A DNA stretch of 64,000 nucleotides from Shinisaurus crocodilurus (GCA_021292165.1 CM037878.1:193501118-193565117), one strand, 5' to 3'; positions 23,711-35,071 are shown, numbered from the stretch's first letter. A program made the numbers and translations. The notes: generated from the letters alone by a model not told the origin.

Positions 23711-24250
23711 TAGGGATGTAGCCAAGTAGCCCAGCAGACACGAGTGAGGCCCAAACTGGGCCTGCTCGTGTCCGCGTGGGCTCTCTGCAACCCCCGCCTG
23801 CTGGTCCCGCCGCGTCACTTCCGGCGCAGAGGAAGTGACGTGATGGGACCATGCTCCGTCGTGCTGGACCGCCGCGCTCTGTTTTTGGCGGGGGAAACCA
23901 GGGCAACAGGGCTGTTTAAGCCCTGTTGCCCTGGTTCCCCACGACAAAACAGAGCGTGGGCGGGGGTCCAGCACGATGGAGCAGTGGCTCCGGCGGCAGC
24001 GGAGGCAGCGTGCAAGACAAGGTAGGCTGCGGGGGTGGCGGCGGGGGGGTCCTGCGGTGGCAGTGGCAGTCTGGCAGCGGTGGCGAGGGCGGGGGGGTCC
24101 TCTGGTGGCAGCAGCGGCGGCTCGAGCGGCTTGAGCGGTGTGGAGAATGCTCCGCACCACTCTGAAGAGCGAGATCAGGCGCCGCAGAGGGCCGAGCTCC
24201 GAGCCCCGAGCGAGCCACGAGCCTGCTGAAGGCTCAGTCCCACCACTAAC
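23711..24250. mobile_element. GC-rich TAGGGATGT element inserted in the CR1 endonuclease region
   Basis: Starts TAGGGATGTAGCC and interrupts the CR1 frame, which resumes with the DIVDIT phrase near 24251. It has an internal inverted repeat (ccagggcaacagggctg... / ...ccctgttgccctgg, 23908-23940) and a stem around cgtcacttccgg / ggaagtgacg (23813-23840). Its core matches 54573-54660. No TSD seen, so the right limit is approximate. Long open frames here (up to 171 codons) come from high GC. Confidence 0.65.
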
Positions 24251-25078
24251 CTAGATATAGTGGACATTACATAAACCTAATGGAATGGAGAGAACCAGTG
24301 GGATATAGTAATCTCTGGTTATAAGGTTTATAGGAAGGACTGGGAAGGTCGTACTGGAGGAAGTGTTGCTCTGTACATCAAAGAGGGTGTAGTGTCCATC
24401 AGACCAGAAAACCTAAAAGGGACAGACTCTTCCACAGAAGCACTGTGGGTGAAAATATCTGGCTCTAAAACTATTTTAGTACTAGGAACATGCTATCGTC
24501 TCCCCGACCAGAATGCACAGGGTGATCTTGAGATGGAAAACGAAATCAGGGAGGCCTCCAACCACAGAGGTGTTGTAATAATGGGTGACTTCAGTTACCC
24601 CCACATTGACTAGATAAATGCATGTTCCAGTCATGACAAAGAGGTCAAATTTCTCGATGACCTAAATGACTGTTCCCTAGAACAGTTAGTCATGGAACCG
24701 ACCAGAAAGGAGGCAACCCTGGATTTAATCCTAAGTGGTGTTGCCCAGGACCTAGTACGAGATGTAAATGTCAATTGGAAATAGTGACCACAATGCTATC
24801 AGATTATATATATATGGAAGATTGTCGAAGAAGTCTAACACAGTCACATTTGACTTCAAAAGAGGAAACTTCTCCACAATTAGGGAACTAGTAAAAAGGA
24901 AGTTGAAGGGGGGGTCAAGAGGGTTAAATCCCTTCAAAATGCATGGAAATTACTCAAAACAACAATAACAGAAGCTCAGGTAGAATGTATACCACAGGCT
25001 AGGAAAGGTAGTACCTACCAAGTCCAAGAGGTCACTGGCATGGTTACCAAGCAGTGTCAAGGAAGCTCACACACCCAG
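24251..25078 (+). mobile_element. CR1 LINE, part 2 (endonuclease)
   Basis: Broken frames contain endonuclease phrases such as GRTGGSVALYIKEG, KISGSKTILVLGTCYRLPDQ and VVIMGDFSYPHID (the conserved GDFN position has Ser). Then follow decayed sequences of the linker to the reverse transcriptase. Stop codons and frameshifts are frequent, so this is a dead copy. Confidence 0.9.
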
Positions 25079-25482
25079 TAGGGTTGTGCACTCACTGGGC
25101 TGCTCGCCTCGCGGGGTGCTCGTTGAGCACCCCCACCGCGCTGATCCGTTTTGCGCCCCCACAAGCGCCAGCTGAGGCATTCGGCGAGGTGCTCAGCGGA
25201 CTTCTGGGTCCCTCCCCGGCGCTTCACTTCCGGGTCCCCAGCGCTGCGTTTTTTACGTAAAAAACCACCTTAAAATGGCTGTGTTTTCCGTAAGCGGAAC
25301 TTTGTTTTTCATGTTGACCCGGAAGTGAAGTGCCGGGGACCTGGAAGTTCCTTTCTCTGGCTCCTTTCGCAAGGAGATGTGCTGAGCTGGGGAAAAGTAA
25401 GTCGCGCAGAGCTTGGGGGGGTCGAACGGGGCAAGTTCGCCCTGCTTCCACCCCGATCGAGCTCCGTGCACATCCCTGCCTA
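25079..25482. mobile_element. GC-rich MITE inserted in the CR1 linker
   Basis: The ends are inverted: agggttgtgcac at the left, gtgcacatccct at the right. Candidate 8-bp duplications cccagtag / cctattag differ at two places. The centre is a stem with cacttccgggtc (25225-25236) and gacccggaagtg (25316-25327), around a small palindrome (ttttttacgtaaaaaa). Related in reverse to 2657-2922. Confidence 0.75.
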
Positions 25483-26989
25483 TTAGAGATAAGAAGGCTT
25501 TCTTCAGAAAATGGAAGTCTTGCCCAAATGAGGAAAAACAAAATGGAGCACAAGTTTACACAAAAGAGATGCAAGCAGACAATAAGAGATGCAAAAAAGC
25601 ATTTTGAGGAGCATATTACCAACAACATCAAGGACAACAATAAAGAATACTTTAAATATATGAGAAGCAGAAAACCAGCTATGGAGGCAGTTGGACCACT
25701 GGACAATAATGGAGTTAAAGGAGTACTAAAAGAGGATAAGGAGATCACAGAGAAGCTGAATGAATTCTTTTCATCTGTCTTCACTGCAGAATATACAGGA
25801 CAGAGGCCTGTGCCTGAACTGATGCTTTCAGGAGGGGAGTCTGAGGAATTGAGGCAAATAGTGGTGACAAAAGATGAAGTTCTCAACCTTGTTGACAAAC
25901 TGAAAGTCAATCAATCACCGGGCCCAGATGGTATCCATCCTAGAATTATTAAAGAACTCAAATATGAAATTTCTGATCTTCTAACAAAAATATGTAACAT
26001 GTCCCAAAGATCAGCCTCTGTACCGGAGGACTGGAGAATGGTGAGTGTCACACCATTAAAAAAAAAAGAAAGGATCCAGGAGAAATCCAAGACATTACAG
26101 GCTGGTTAGCTTAACAACTGTTCCAGGTAAATTGGTTGAAAGCATTATTAAAGATGAAACCAGGAAGCAGATAGAAGGACAAGCCCTGCTGAGAAAGAAT
26201 CAACATGGCTCCTGCAAAGGTAAGTCCTGTCTCACTAATGTTTTAGAGTACTTTGAGAGTGTCAATAAACATGTGGACAGGGGTGATCCGGTAGGCATTG
26301 TTTACTTGTACTTTCAAAAGGCTTTTGACAAAATCCTTCACCAAAGACTCCTAAGCAAACTTAGTCATGGAATAAGAGGGGAAGTCCTCTTATGGATCAG
26401 TAACTGGTTAAAGAACAGGAGCAGAGGGTAGGAATAAATGGTAAATTCTCCCAATGGAGGGATGTAAGCAGTGGGGTCCCACAGGGATCTGTATTGGGAC
26501 CAATGCTTTTCAACTTATTCATAAATGATCTGGAATCCAGAGTGAGCAGTGAAGTGGCCAGGTTTGCTGATGACACCAAATTATTTAGGGTGGTGAAAAG
26601 AAAAAGGGATTGTGAGGGGCTCCAAAAGGATCTCTCCAAACTGGGAGGTTGGGCATCAAAATGGCAAATGCGGTTCAATGCAAGCAAGTGTAAAGTATTG
26701 GACATTGGGGCAAAAAATCCCAACTTCAAGTATAAGCTGATGGGATTTGATCTAGCAGTGACTAACCAAGAAAGAGATCTTGGGGTTGTGGTGGACAGCT
26801 CGATCAAAATGTCAACCTAGTGTGCAGCTGCTGTGAAAAAGGCAAACTCCATGTTAGGCATAATTAGGAAAGGAATTGAAAATAAAACTGCCAAGGTCAT
26901 ACTGCCCTTATACAAATCTATAGTGCGACCACACTTAGAATACTGTGTACGGTTCTGGTCACCGCACCTAAAAAAAGGACATTGTAGAG
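25483..26989 (+). mobile_element. CR1 LINE, part 3 (reverse transcriptase)
   Basis: Reverse-transcriptase phrases in order: SPGPDGIHPRIIKEL (near 25915), VPEDWR, a damaged motif A (YLYFQKAFD near 26310, the usual Asp replaced by Tyr), motif B region GVPQGSVLGPMLFNLFINDL (26475-26530), motif C FADDTK (26565-26582), ERDLGVVVDSSIKMS and the RPHLEYCV phrase. At least three frameshifts or stops. The domain is cut exactly at the 8-bp target of the hAT-like element and resumes at 29856. Confidence 0.95.
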
Positions 26990-28253
26990 CAGTGGCGTAG
27001 CGTGGGTTGTCAGCACCCGGGGCAAGGCAAGTAATTTGCGCCCCCTAACCCGTGGATTTTAGCACTCGAGTCTCTTCCACTAGATTAGTTAAAGAAACCC
27101 TTACCCCCTAAGCACATGTATTGTTTGTTATGAAAATACTGATGTATTTTCATAACACTGATGTAATTAAAGTAAAATGCATCTAAATACAAGTTTATTT
27201 TCAAACACTTTATTGAGTGCGAACATGCATTACACATTCTCCACATTTTCAGCAGGTCTATAAATACAAATCTACAAATGTAGTAACCTAGCATGGGCCA
27301 TGCTATTATATGTATGTACAGTACTCCAGTAGACTGTAATTCCTGGCCTGCTGTTATTCATCTCCAGATCAACATTCTTAAGGGCTGCAATATATTATTC
27401 TGGGTGTGGGTGTAGGTGTGCATGTGCGTGTGCACACATCTTAGTAATACTTGGAAATGATAGAAAAATTAATTCTGTGAAGTTTTGCCTCAATTCTGAG
27501 ATAGTGCATATGTGGGAGGCAGGAGGGAGAATGGACTATACAGAATGGAGATTTCTCCGTCACATGAAACTTTAATCTAAAACATCAATTTCAAAGATTC
27601 CTACCGGGGAATAGAAATTGGAGCCTAAAATCATCTTTTGAATGTTTGATCGTTCACACTAAGAAGTCTCTAGCGCCTATACAAGGTGCTAGTTTCTTGA
27701 CCTGTGAACTCAAGCAGTGTTGAGTTTAAACCCTTAAACCTCACTCCTAAAATGCATTTTCTTAGAATAAATTTCTGATAGAACTTACTTTCAAGTTTAG
27801 TGTGCCAAATTAAGGCACACTTTCAAATGCATGACTGGCCTATCTCGGTTGTTTTGATTTCAGATGTGAATCTCATAGCTTTCAATTGTCAAATACTAAT
27901 AACTATTGCATGTTATCAACAAAACGCTGTCAGATTCTAAATGCCATTACATGGCAGCCATCAGTTACTGTTAATATGATATACCAAGTACTTTGTGGAT
28001 TATTTTACAAGAAAGACATTAGTGGGGAGGGATTTATCAGTGGTTGCTCAATGAGAGTATCCGTTACATCTGACAAGCCAGCCACTACTGATTTTCCTCT
28101 GCAAATGTGTAGCTAGCCACACATGAATGTTAGGTGTTTTCTAGCACACTTTCAGTTCATCATAGCAGTGGTGAGGCTAAGCGGTGCCCTGCATGAACCC
28201 CACAACATTTCCCAGAATCCTGTGCCATGTGCAGGCATTCCATGGTAGATGTG

Positions 28254-28336
28254 CAGTGGGTTTCATGGCCGAGCGGGGACTAGAACCCGGATCTCCCAAG
28301 TCCCAGTCCAACACTCTCACCACTACGCCACACTGG
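28254..28336 (-). mobile_element. Truncated Sauria-type SINE inside the hAT-like element
   Basis: Only the tRNA-like head and the first body bases remain: gtttcatggccgagcgggga, then ctagaacccggatctccc and ccactacgccacactggc. It lacks the LINE-like tail. Either it was cut by a deletion or it came in with captured sequence. Confidence 0.88.
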
Positions 28337-28533
28337 CGTAGTGTAGCTTTGTACACAGCTTTGTGTAGCTGTCAAAATCTGCCTTCGCTAGGTCAAAAGG
28401 GGCCAAAATCATTTCCAGGTCTATTTTTCTCAAAAAGCCATTTCCCTTTAATCTGTCCTTTCCAAATGGTAAGTTTAATGAGAACTTCAGGCATATCTCA
28501 AGCAAAAATGTGGCACTGGCTTTTTTTTTCTCT

Positions 28534-28585
28534 CCCTCCTCCTCCTCCTCCTCCTCCTCCTCCTCCTCCTCCTCCTCCTCCTCCT
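28534..28585. repeat. (TCC)n polypyrimidine microsatellite
   Basis: About 16 units of TCC on the plus strand, inside the hAT-like element. It is complementary to the (GGA)n tract at 29036-29062. Confidence 0.97.
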
Positions 28586-28599
28586 TTTCGTTTCCTTTC

Positions 28600-29830
28600 T
28601 TATCCCCCCCCCTTCTTTCTCCTCCCTTTAAGCCTCGGTGTCTATGTATTCAATTCAAATGTATTTCAAATAAGCAACAAACCTGGACACTATTGAAACA
28701 CTCCTGGAGTACCGCTGAAATAATAGGTGTATTTCGCCAAGGAAGCCTACTTTCCTTTTCAAGTGACTGTATGCATTATTGCAGCTTCTCCTGATAATGG
28801 CTCATTTAATGGCAGGGCCAAGATGCAATCAATCTTTTCTCTCTCTCTCTTCGCCTTGCCCCCCCCCCCCCCCGTGGATTGCACTGCTTGGCTGCAAGCA
28901 CTCACCTAGCAGGCTTGGAGCTGCTAAAGTTCGCTGAGGGTGGAGTGGCTGCTACTTCTTGACCTCTGTGGCTTTTTGAGAGGGAGTGGGGGCGGGGGAG
29001 GGGCGGAGAGAAGGGTGAATTTGCAAGCAAAAAAAAGGAGGAGGAGGAGGAGGAGGAGGAGGAAAAAGACAGACAGACGGAGGAGAGATCCTGGATGATG
29101 TTGAAGTAAGCCGTTTTGCCTTCCTCTGTAATTAGACTCTCCCTGAACTCTTTACAGTTGACTTAAGTTACTCGGAGCCCCTCTGTGGCTGCCTGATTGC
29201 CCCCCCCTCCACCCCCATTGATGAAACGCAGCATCAATTTCCCCTAAACAATAAGGGGGGGGGGAGAGATTAGTAAAAGTTCACTTGATCACAATGAGAA
29301 GGCTGATCATTACAGGGCAATGCAAGCCAGATGTAAGAGAAATGTTTGGAGACTAGAGAGAGGAAGGCAGACTGCAGCTACAGTAGAGATTCTCTTTCCT
29401 TCCCAACCAAGCTAGGAAGGGTGGGCAGCGTTTCCTCTGCGGAAAGATTGAGAAGAGGAAGAGGAAGAAGAAGGAGTAGTCGCGAGCCTTTACAGGGCTT
29501 TTCCTTCTGGTCCGGTGGAGAAGCCCTGCAAGATCAATAAACCTGGGTTCTGTATGGGCTCTCGCTCTAGGCAGCAGCTCTAGGAAGCAGATTCAAAGGG
29601 AAATCCCTTCCTTTTGTTAAAGGATCGACGACCCCGGAGAGAAGGAGAGATCGCTTCCACTTGGGTCTACGTGGGAGGGGAAATTAGGTTTTGTGGGCGG
29701 CGACCCGGCGGCTCGGATCGGATTCGCACAGCCAGCACTGCAGAGAGAGTGAGTGAGCCAGGCAGGGGCAGAGAGCTGCGAGTGCGAGCGCGCCCCCCCC
29801 AGATGTTGCGCCCGGTGCGGCCGGCCCCCC
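28600..29830. other. Possible captured host segment with CpG-island character
   Basis: Unlike the AT-rich left part, this portion has many CpGs, especially 29400-29830 (for example gtcgcgagcc, gatcgacgaccccgg, gcggcgacccggcggctcgg). It also has long purine-rich stretches, as in vertebrate promoters or 5' UTRs. Splice-like motifs occur (tctttacag near 29145-29153; gaagtaag near 29104) but do not define exons. No protein was recognised. Origin from a host gene is inference. Confidence 0.4.
29036..29062. repeat. (GGA)n tract
   Basis: About nine GGA units, flanked by purine-only sequence, inside the hAT-like element. Confidence 0.95.
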
Positions 29831-29855
29831 CTGCACCCCCCACGCTACGCCTCTG

Positions 29856-30475
29856 TTGTAGAGTTGGAAAAAGTGCAGGAAAGGGCAACAAAAATGATCA
29901 AGAGACTGGAGCAATTCCTGTATGAGGGAAGGTTACAGCAGCTGGGATTGTTTATCTTAGAAAAAAAGGTGAGTAAGGGGAGACATGATAGAGGTGTACA
30001 AAACTATGCATGGTGTGAAGAAAGCAGAGAGGGAGACATTTTCCCCCCTCTCTTATAATACTAGAACCCGGGGTCATCCCATGAAGCTGATTGGTGGGAG
30101 ATTCAAGACAGATAAAAGGAAGTACCGGTACTTCTTCACATGGCGCATAGTTAAACTATGGAATTCACTTCCACAAGATGTGGTGATGGCCACCAATTTG
30201 GAGGGCTTTAAAAGGGGATTGGACAAATTCATGGAGGAAAAGGCTATCAATAGCTACTAGTCCTGATTGGCTATGTGCTTTCTCCAGTATCAGAGGCAGT
30301 ATGCCTATGTACACCAGTTGCTGGGGAGCATGGGTGGGAGGCTGCTGTTGCACTCATGTCCTGCTTGTGGGATCCCGTGGGCAGCTGGTTGGCCACTGTT
30401 TGAACAGAATGCTGGATTAGATGAACCCTTGGTCTGATCCAGCATGACTCTTCTTATATTCTTATGTTCTTTCAA
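29856..30475 (+). mobile_element. CR1 LINE, part 4 (3' end)
   Basis: Continues directly from part 3 with LEKVQERATKMIKRLEQ, then GGRFKTDKRKYRYFF and WNSLPQDVVMATNLEGFKRG, the CR1 C-terminus. The 3' UTR ctggattagatgaaccc...tctgatccagcatg ends in the terminal ttcttatgttc type repeat. The 3' end is complete. Confidence 0.95.
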
Positions 30476-30479
30476 AAAA

Positions 30480-31060
30480 ATTCATATAAAAGCAAAAACA
30501 CATTTAAAGTAACTTGTAGTTTGACTCTTAGTTGTGTCTAATAGTTCTTATTGATTTCAATAGGACTTGAGTCGCAAATAACTTTCACTGGATAGTGTTT
30601 TATTGATGGGTAACCTAAGTCAAGCGGATATCGGGACCATCAGACTAGTCTTTTTATTTTCTCCAAGGCAAATGAAGAATTGATTGGAAGCATTTAAAAA
30701 TAGACATCAGCTAATGGAAGCTCTGACCTAGACTTAATACTTTGGTTTCTTTTCTGTACTACATTTCTGTGGAACATTTATTGACAAAAGAATCTAAGAA
30801 TGTGATTGTTCCAGCCCAATTCTTTAAAATAAATACTGTATAATAAGGCAAAGGATCCCCTTTATTCCACAGAATTTGTTCAGAACAATCAGATTCTTAA
30901 TAGCTTCTTTTGCAAAGTATATTTACAAATCCACATCGCAGAGTGGGTGGGTAGTTTGTTTTAAGGTGCAAATAATATACAATAATTTGATATTTCTATT
31001 TTTATGTATAATATCATGTACACAGGCAAACTTCCATAGAGAAATGCAGACATGGCACTT
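30480..31060. other. Unassigned AT-rich sequence
   Basis: Near 30505-30600 there is a trace of a common foldback repeat (tattgatttcaataggactt). Nothing else recognised. Confidence 0.35.
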
Positions 31061-31860
31061 CCCCCCAAAACCCGTGCAGCTCTGGGCGGGGAGAATTTTA
31101 CGGGCGGGGAGGAATGAGGAGAGACACCTGGCCACTTACACGTCACTACAGGTTAAAGGGGGGGGGGTGGCGAGGGCCGATATTAGGTCCGGTAGCCCCA
31201 CCCACAGCCTCTTTGTCCTTCTTGCAGCTCCCTCCCTCCCTCCCTCCCTGTATACAGTGTGGGCTTCTCTGGTTGCCTGTTAGGGGGCCGAGTAGGAATT
31301 TTGGCTCATCTCTTTGATTCAATTGGCCTAAGATAGGTGTGCATATTTCGCCTACTCTACACTGTAGCAGGAGCAGGGTGTTGTTGTTGTTTTGGCGCAA
31401 GGTTCATATTGATTCAATTCGGTCACATTTTGGCAGATAGGTGGGTAAGTGCGGGTTAGGGAGTTGATAGGGTCTGGTGAGCATCCCAGGCACCGTTCGG
31501 GTGACAGGCGATTTCTCGAGGCTTCATGTCGCTGGGTCCTTAGACTCGGTCTGCTGGGGATCAGATTTGCTTGTGAGGCCTTTGTTCGTCGCCAAGCTTG
31601 TTGTCCTGAGACTCCGAGAGGAGGCGTCGCAACAAAGGTGTCCCAACACTGTGATAGTGTAAAATGGGACAGTGGCGAAATGCTACGCCACCTTCCGATT
31701 TTTGATGCTCCGCCCAATGCACAGTGCTACCGGCCAGATGGGCCGGATTAGGATATCCCGCACTCCATCCCTTTGCAGGTCATTGATTGTCAATAAATGT
31801 GGCCCATTTAAATCCCATCAACTTGTCTCAACTCTTGTTTCCACCTACGCTCGCAAAGAC
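31060..31860. other. CpG-dense block of unknown origin
   Basis: About 800 bases with frequent CpG (for example gcggggag...acgggcgggg, accgttcgggtgacaggcga, ggcgtcgcaac, ctcgcaaag) in an intron that is otherwise CpG-poor. Near its right end gtcaataaatgtggccc looks like a polyadenylation region of an LTR (AATAAA at 31792-31797). No inverted termini or TSD could be fixed. It may be an undescribed LTR, a GC-rich DNA element, or a regulatory island. Confidence 0.45.
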
Positions 31861-31869
31861 AAAATCATA

Positions 31870-33220
31870 CAGTTCTAGGCAAGCTGGCAGAGATATTACC
31901 AGGGTATGGCCTCATAGTCTGCTGACATTTGATTGCAAGCCTATCAACAGGGGATGTTTAGACACACTCAATGGTTTTGGGTTTGCCTATTGGGATTTGT
32001 TGTTTCTTTCTTTAACTCCCACACTGTGTCACAAAAAAGTCCCCTTTGCTTACTACATGACATGGAAGGAGAGGTCAGGGTGGTTGTTTGAGAAACACCC
32101 CCAAAGTCTCTTAGGCTGGGAAGACTTGGTTTTGCAATTCTTTGAGGAAGGGAAAGGAAATTATGCTACTTATGTAGAATGAATGGCTAGCACCAGAGGC
32201 AGCTCTATGTTTGGGGTGAATGGTGGTGGTGTGACTGATGTAGTCGAGGTGAAATGCATAATGCCAATTGATTAGAATGGTTTTAAGGGGAAGCAAACAG
32301 CTGAAAGCTGATGCAGTATTCAAAACAAAGGAGGGCTGTTTGTTTTGGGGGAAGGAAACTCAAAAACTATTTATATTTCAAAGTTATATCATTAATTTTA
32401 TTCTGTGCTTCTGTTCATTTCTTCACTCAGGGAAGTTGCAAAGAGAGCTGTATTTGAATAGGAATGAGAAATGTGAATTTCACTCAGAGAGTCACTCACT
32501 GCCAGACCTTTCCTTCAAACCTAATTTCATGGTCTGTCTCCATAACAACAATGCTTATTTCTGCCAGCCAGGAGTCATATGATGTAGTATAATGTATTTA
32601 ATCTGATTCCATGGACTCACATGCATAGCAATTTAGCTTTGGCACGATTTGGCGACGTACCAGCTTAAAGATTTCGAAGTATAGGCCTTTTTGCACTAAT
32701 ATTTTTAGCAGTCCATCCATTCAGGATTTATTGACAGACAAAGAGAAAGGGTTAGAGTGACAACAAGTATTTTTGAAAGTTATGATAGGCAGTCATAGAG
32801 AATCTTAATTCCCTTTGGAACTAACTGGCAATTCTATAGTAAAAGTATGCTATGAATTGGGTAGGGCTACTGTTTGGAAAATGAAGAAACCCCCCATCAT
32901 GAGCACATGTACACATAGGCCTAAATCCAACACAGGGTTAAGCTTGCTTGAGCCCTTTGAAATCAATAGGTTTAAGTCTCTGTTGGATTTAAGGCATAGA
33001 GTGGCCCTAGTATAAATGCCAATATTTGATAGAATAGTAACTTAAGATGAAACGGAGAAATCCACCAGCCCTGCTGAAAGGCCGCTCTCCTGAAGGCTCC
33101 TCCTCCCTCTACTGTCACCACCACCAGCCATTCCAGCAGGCTGTGCAGAGGGAGAAGAGAGGGAGCACAGGGCCATTCCACCAGCCCTGCCAGGAGTATT
33201 AATATTCCCCCTCCTTCCCT
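31870..33220. other. Unassigned intronic sequence
   Basis: No exon recognised. A decayed foldback repeat is visible at about 32925-33010 (ctaaatccaacacagggtta / gtctctgttggatttaagg). Confidence 0.35.
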
Positions 33221-33225
33221 CCCCA

Positions 33226-33356
33226 TTCCTTTTTCCTTGTGTGTCGTGTCTTTTTAGATTGTAAGCCTGTGGGCAGGGACTGTCTTGTTAATTGCTGTAA
33301 ACTGCCCAGAGAGCTTCGGCAATTGGGCGGTATAAAAATGAAATAAATAAACAAAT
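33226..33356 (+). mobile_element. LINE 3' tail (L2-like)
   Basis: tttttccttgtgtgtcgtg, then gattgtaagcctgtgggcag, aaactgcccagagagctt, gggcggtataaaaatg and (AATA)n. The same family appears in reverse at 53185-53330 and, shorter, at 14500-14598. Confidence 0.8.
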
Positions 33357-33359
33357 AGA

Positions 33360-34836
33360 TCAGTAAAGTAGTAGAATGGAGTAGCTGCAACCTAAAATAG
33401 GTTTACCGTATCATCCAGACAGCCTGCTCTAATTTGCATATTAAATCTCTAATGGCAATTTTCTTTACTGGTAGAGCAGAGATAGAAAAGCTACATGCAT
33501 GGGACACTCTATAGGCTGATGAAAACCAGCAATGCAGGACTAAATTGGCTAACTGTCATACAACCAACATATGCCTTGTTCCAGTCCGTCATACGCTCAA
33601 AATATAAACTCTTAGATTCACATTTTCTTCATGTTTAAAATGCACTGCTGCCAAATGGCATGAAGCATATAGCTCTGTTTTAAAGGGATTATTTATACAA
33701 TCAATGTGGGTTACATAATTTGGTTGGTTACCTGAGCATATATCTGTAAATTCTGTTTTTAAATTTATTTTCTTTCTGCATGGAAACATATGTGTTGACC
33801 CCTGTTTTGTTCTAATACTGAAAAATGCCTGTATTGTGTCACTAGGTGCCACTATAGTGCAGCACCTAATGAAATAATACAGTCCTATAGAAGAAATGTT
33901 TTAGTATGGCATCCAAAACAGCTTCTCCTTCCATTATTCTCTATGGTAGGGGGCAGCAACTATTCCAGGGCTAAAGGCAGAAAACAGACCCAAACAAGCA
34001 TCTATGGGGAAAAGCAGCTAAAAAATGACCATGTAAGTGGACCTTCCCAAAACGAGCACTGCTCCAAACTGTCATGGGTGTTGGGGGTGGGGAAATCCTC
34101 ATGTAGATTTCTTTACACATGATGAAAGATCCACATGGCACATAAAATGGCTACATACACTTTGATGGTTGTGGAAAGTAGACAATTTGTGCACTGGGCA
34201 CACCACCATATGGGGACTTGGTTATCTGTAGTACCTTACCATGTAGTGCGTACAATGTTATCACTTATCACACATCTATGCCTGATCAAGAATTGGGAGA
34301 ATTAGGGGAGTGGGTGTAAAACTCTCCTAATGATGTGGGCAGATAACCACCACATAATTCGCCATATGCGTGTAAACCCTCTTTGGTAACTTACTACTCA
34401 GTCAAAGTCATCTGTATTCAACTATAGTCACTTGTTACCTACCGGTAATCTATCTAGAAATACTAGGTCATATCCAATGTTATGCAAATTATGAGCACAA
34501 CTAGCACAATGAAGTCATGATGCCTTGTGCAATGTCTTATGCAATCAGAATCAAAGTATTGGATTTGACGTTGCACAAGGATGAAAACGGGGTTTCTGCA
34601 AGCAGTAGAAACTTGGCGCTAGTGGAATGGCCCCACTGGGCACAATTCATAATGTCCACTCACTGCAAATCCCAGCACAGAATTATCGCAGACTGTGACA
34701 AAATGAACTTGCATTTGTTTTCAAATAAATATTTGAACGTGTAATGTCATGTACTGCTTGCTTAATTTGTTGAATATTTGTAAGGTGCATATTTACGACA
34801 AAAAAAGTTTGGTTTCATTAGTAGCAAAATTACTGA
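33360..34836. other. Unassigned AT-rich intronic sequence
   Basis: No exon, RNA gene or clear transposon found on either strand. Confidence 0.35.
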
Positions 34837-34837
34837 G

Positions 34838-34948
34838 GACGTAATCCTATACAAGTTTAAATGGAAAAGAAGTCCTACAACTCCCAGCATCCCCCAGCGA
34901 GTTGTAGGACTTTCCCCCCAACTAAACATGCATAGGATTGCAGCCTTG
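34838..34948. mobile_element. Short foldback MITE
   Basis: The outer inverted ends gtaatcctata and cataggattgc enclose an inner stem aagtcctacaactcc...cagc / gagttgtaggactt. It belongs to the group of lizard repeats with GCAATCCTATG ends. Confidence 0.65.
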
Positions 34949-35071
34949 GAAACTTGGATCTGATTGTCAGAAGTAATAGTGCTGGCTTTCAGTTGCCAGT
35001 TGCAGAACTCTCATTTAGAATCTTGGGCTGGGAAGGCATTTGGGAAACGTCAGTTGGTGGACACTGTAGGG

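Larger units (their letters stand above)
26990..29855. mobile_element. 2,866-bp non-autonomous hAT-like element with perfect 8-bp TSD
   Basis: Seen: termini CAGTGGCGTAGCGTGGG and CCCACGCTACGCCTCTG pair at 16 of 17 positions. The flanks ttgtagag at 26982-26989 and 29856-29863 are identical. Removing the element restores the CR1 reading order across the site, so the boundaries are secure. Known: CAGNGGCGTA-type termini and 8-bp duplications are marks of hAT transposons. No transposase frame or motif was found inside. Instead the interior holds a SINE piece (28254-28336), a (TCC)n tract, a (GGA)n tract and a CpG-dense right part (about 29380-29830). Inference: a non-autonomous derivative that has replaced its gene with other, possibly host-derived, sequence. 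Confidence 0.92.

Noticed and set aside
23645..24218. Several 60-171 codon frames rich in Pro, Arg, Ala, Gly
   Set aside because: Produced by the high GC content of the inserted element; no conserved motif on either strand.
25224..25910. 228-codon minus-strand open frame
   Set aside because: It is antisense to the CR1 reverse transcriptase and spans the inserted MITE; an artefact.
28184..28696. 170-codon plus-strand frame with poly-proline
   Set aside because: Runs through a SINE fragment and the (TCC)n microsatellite.
31363..31855. LTR beginning tgtagcagg and ending ctcgca
   Set aside because: TG...CA ends can be chosen, but there are no inverted termini or matching flanks.
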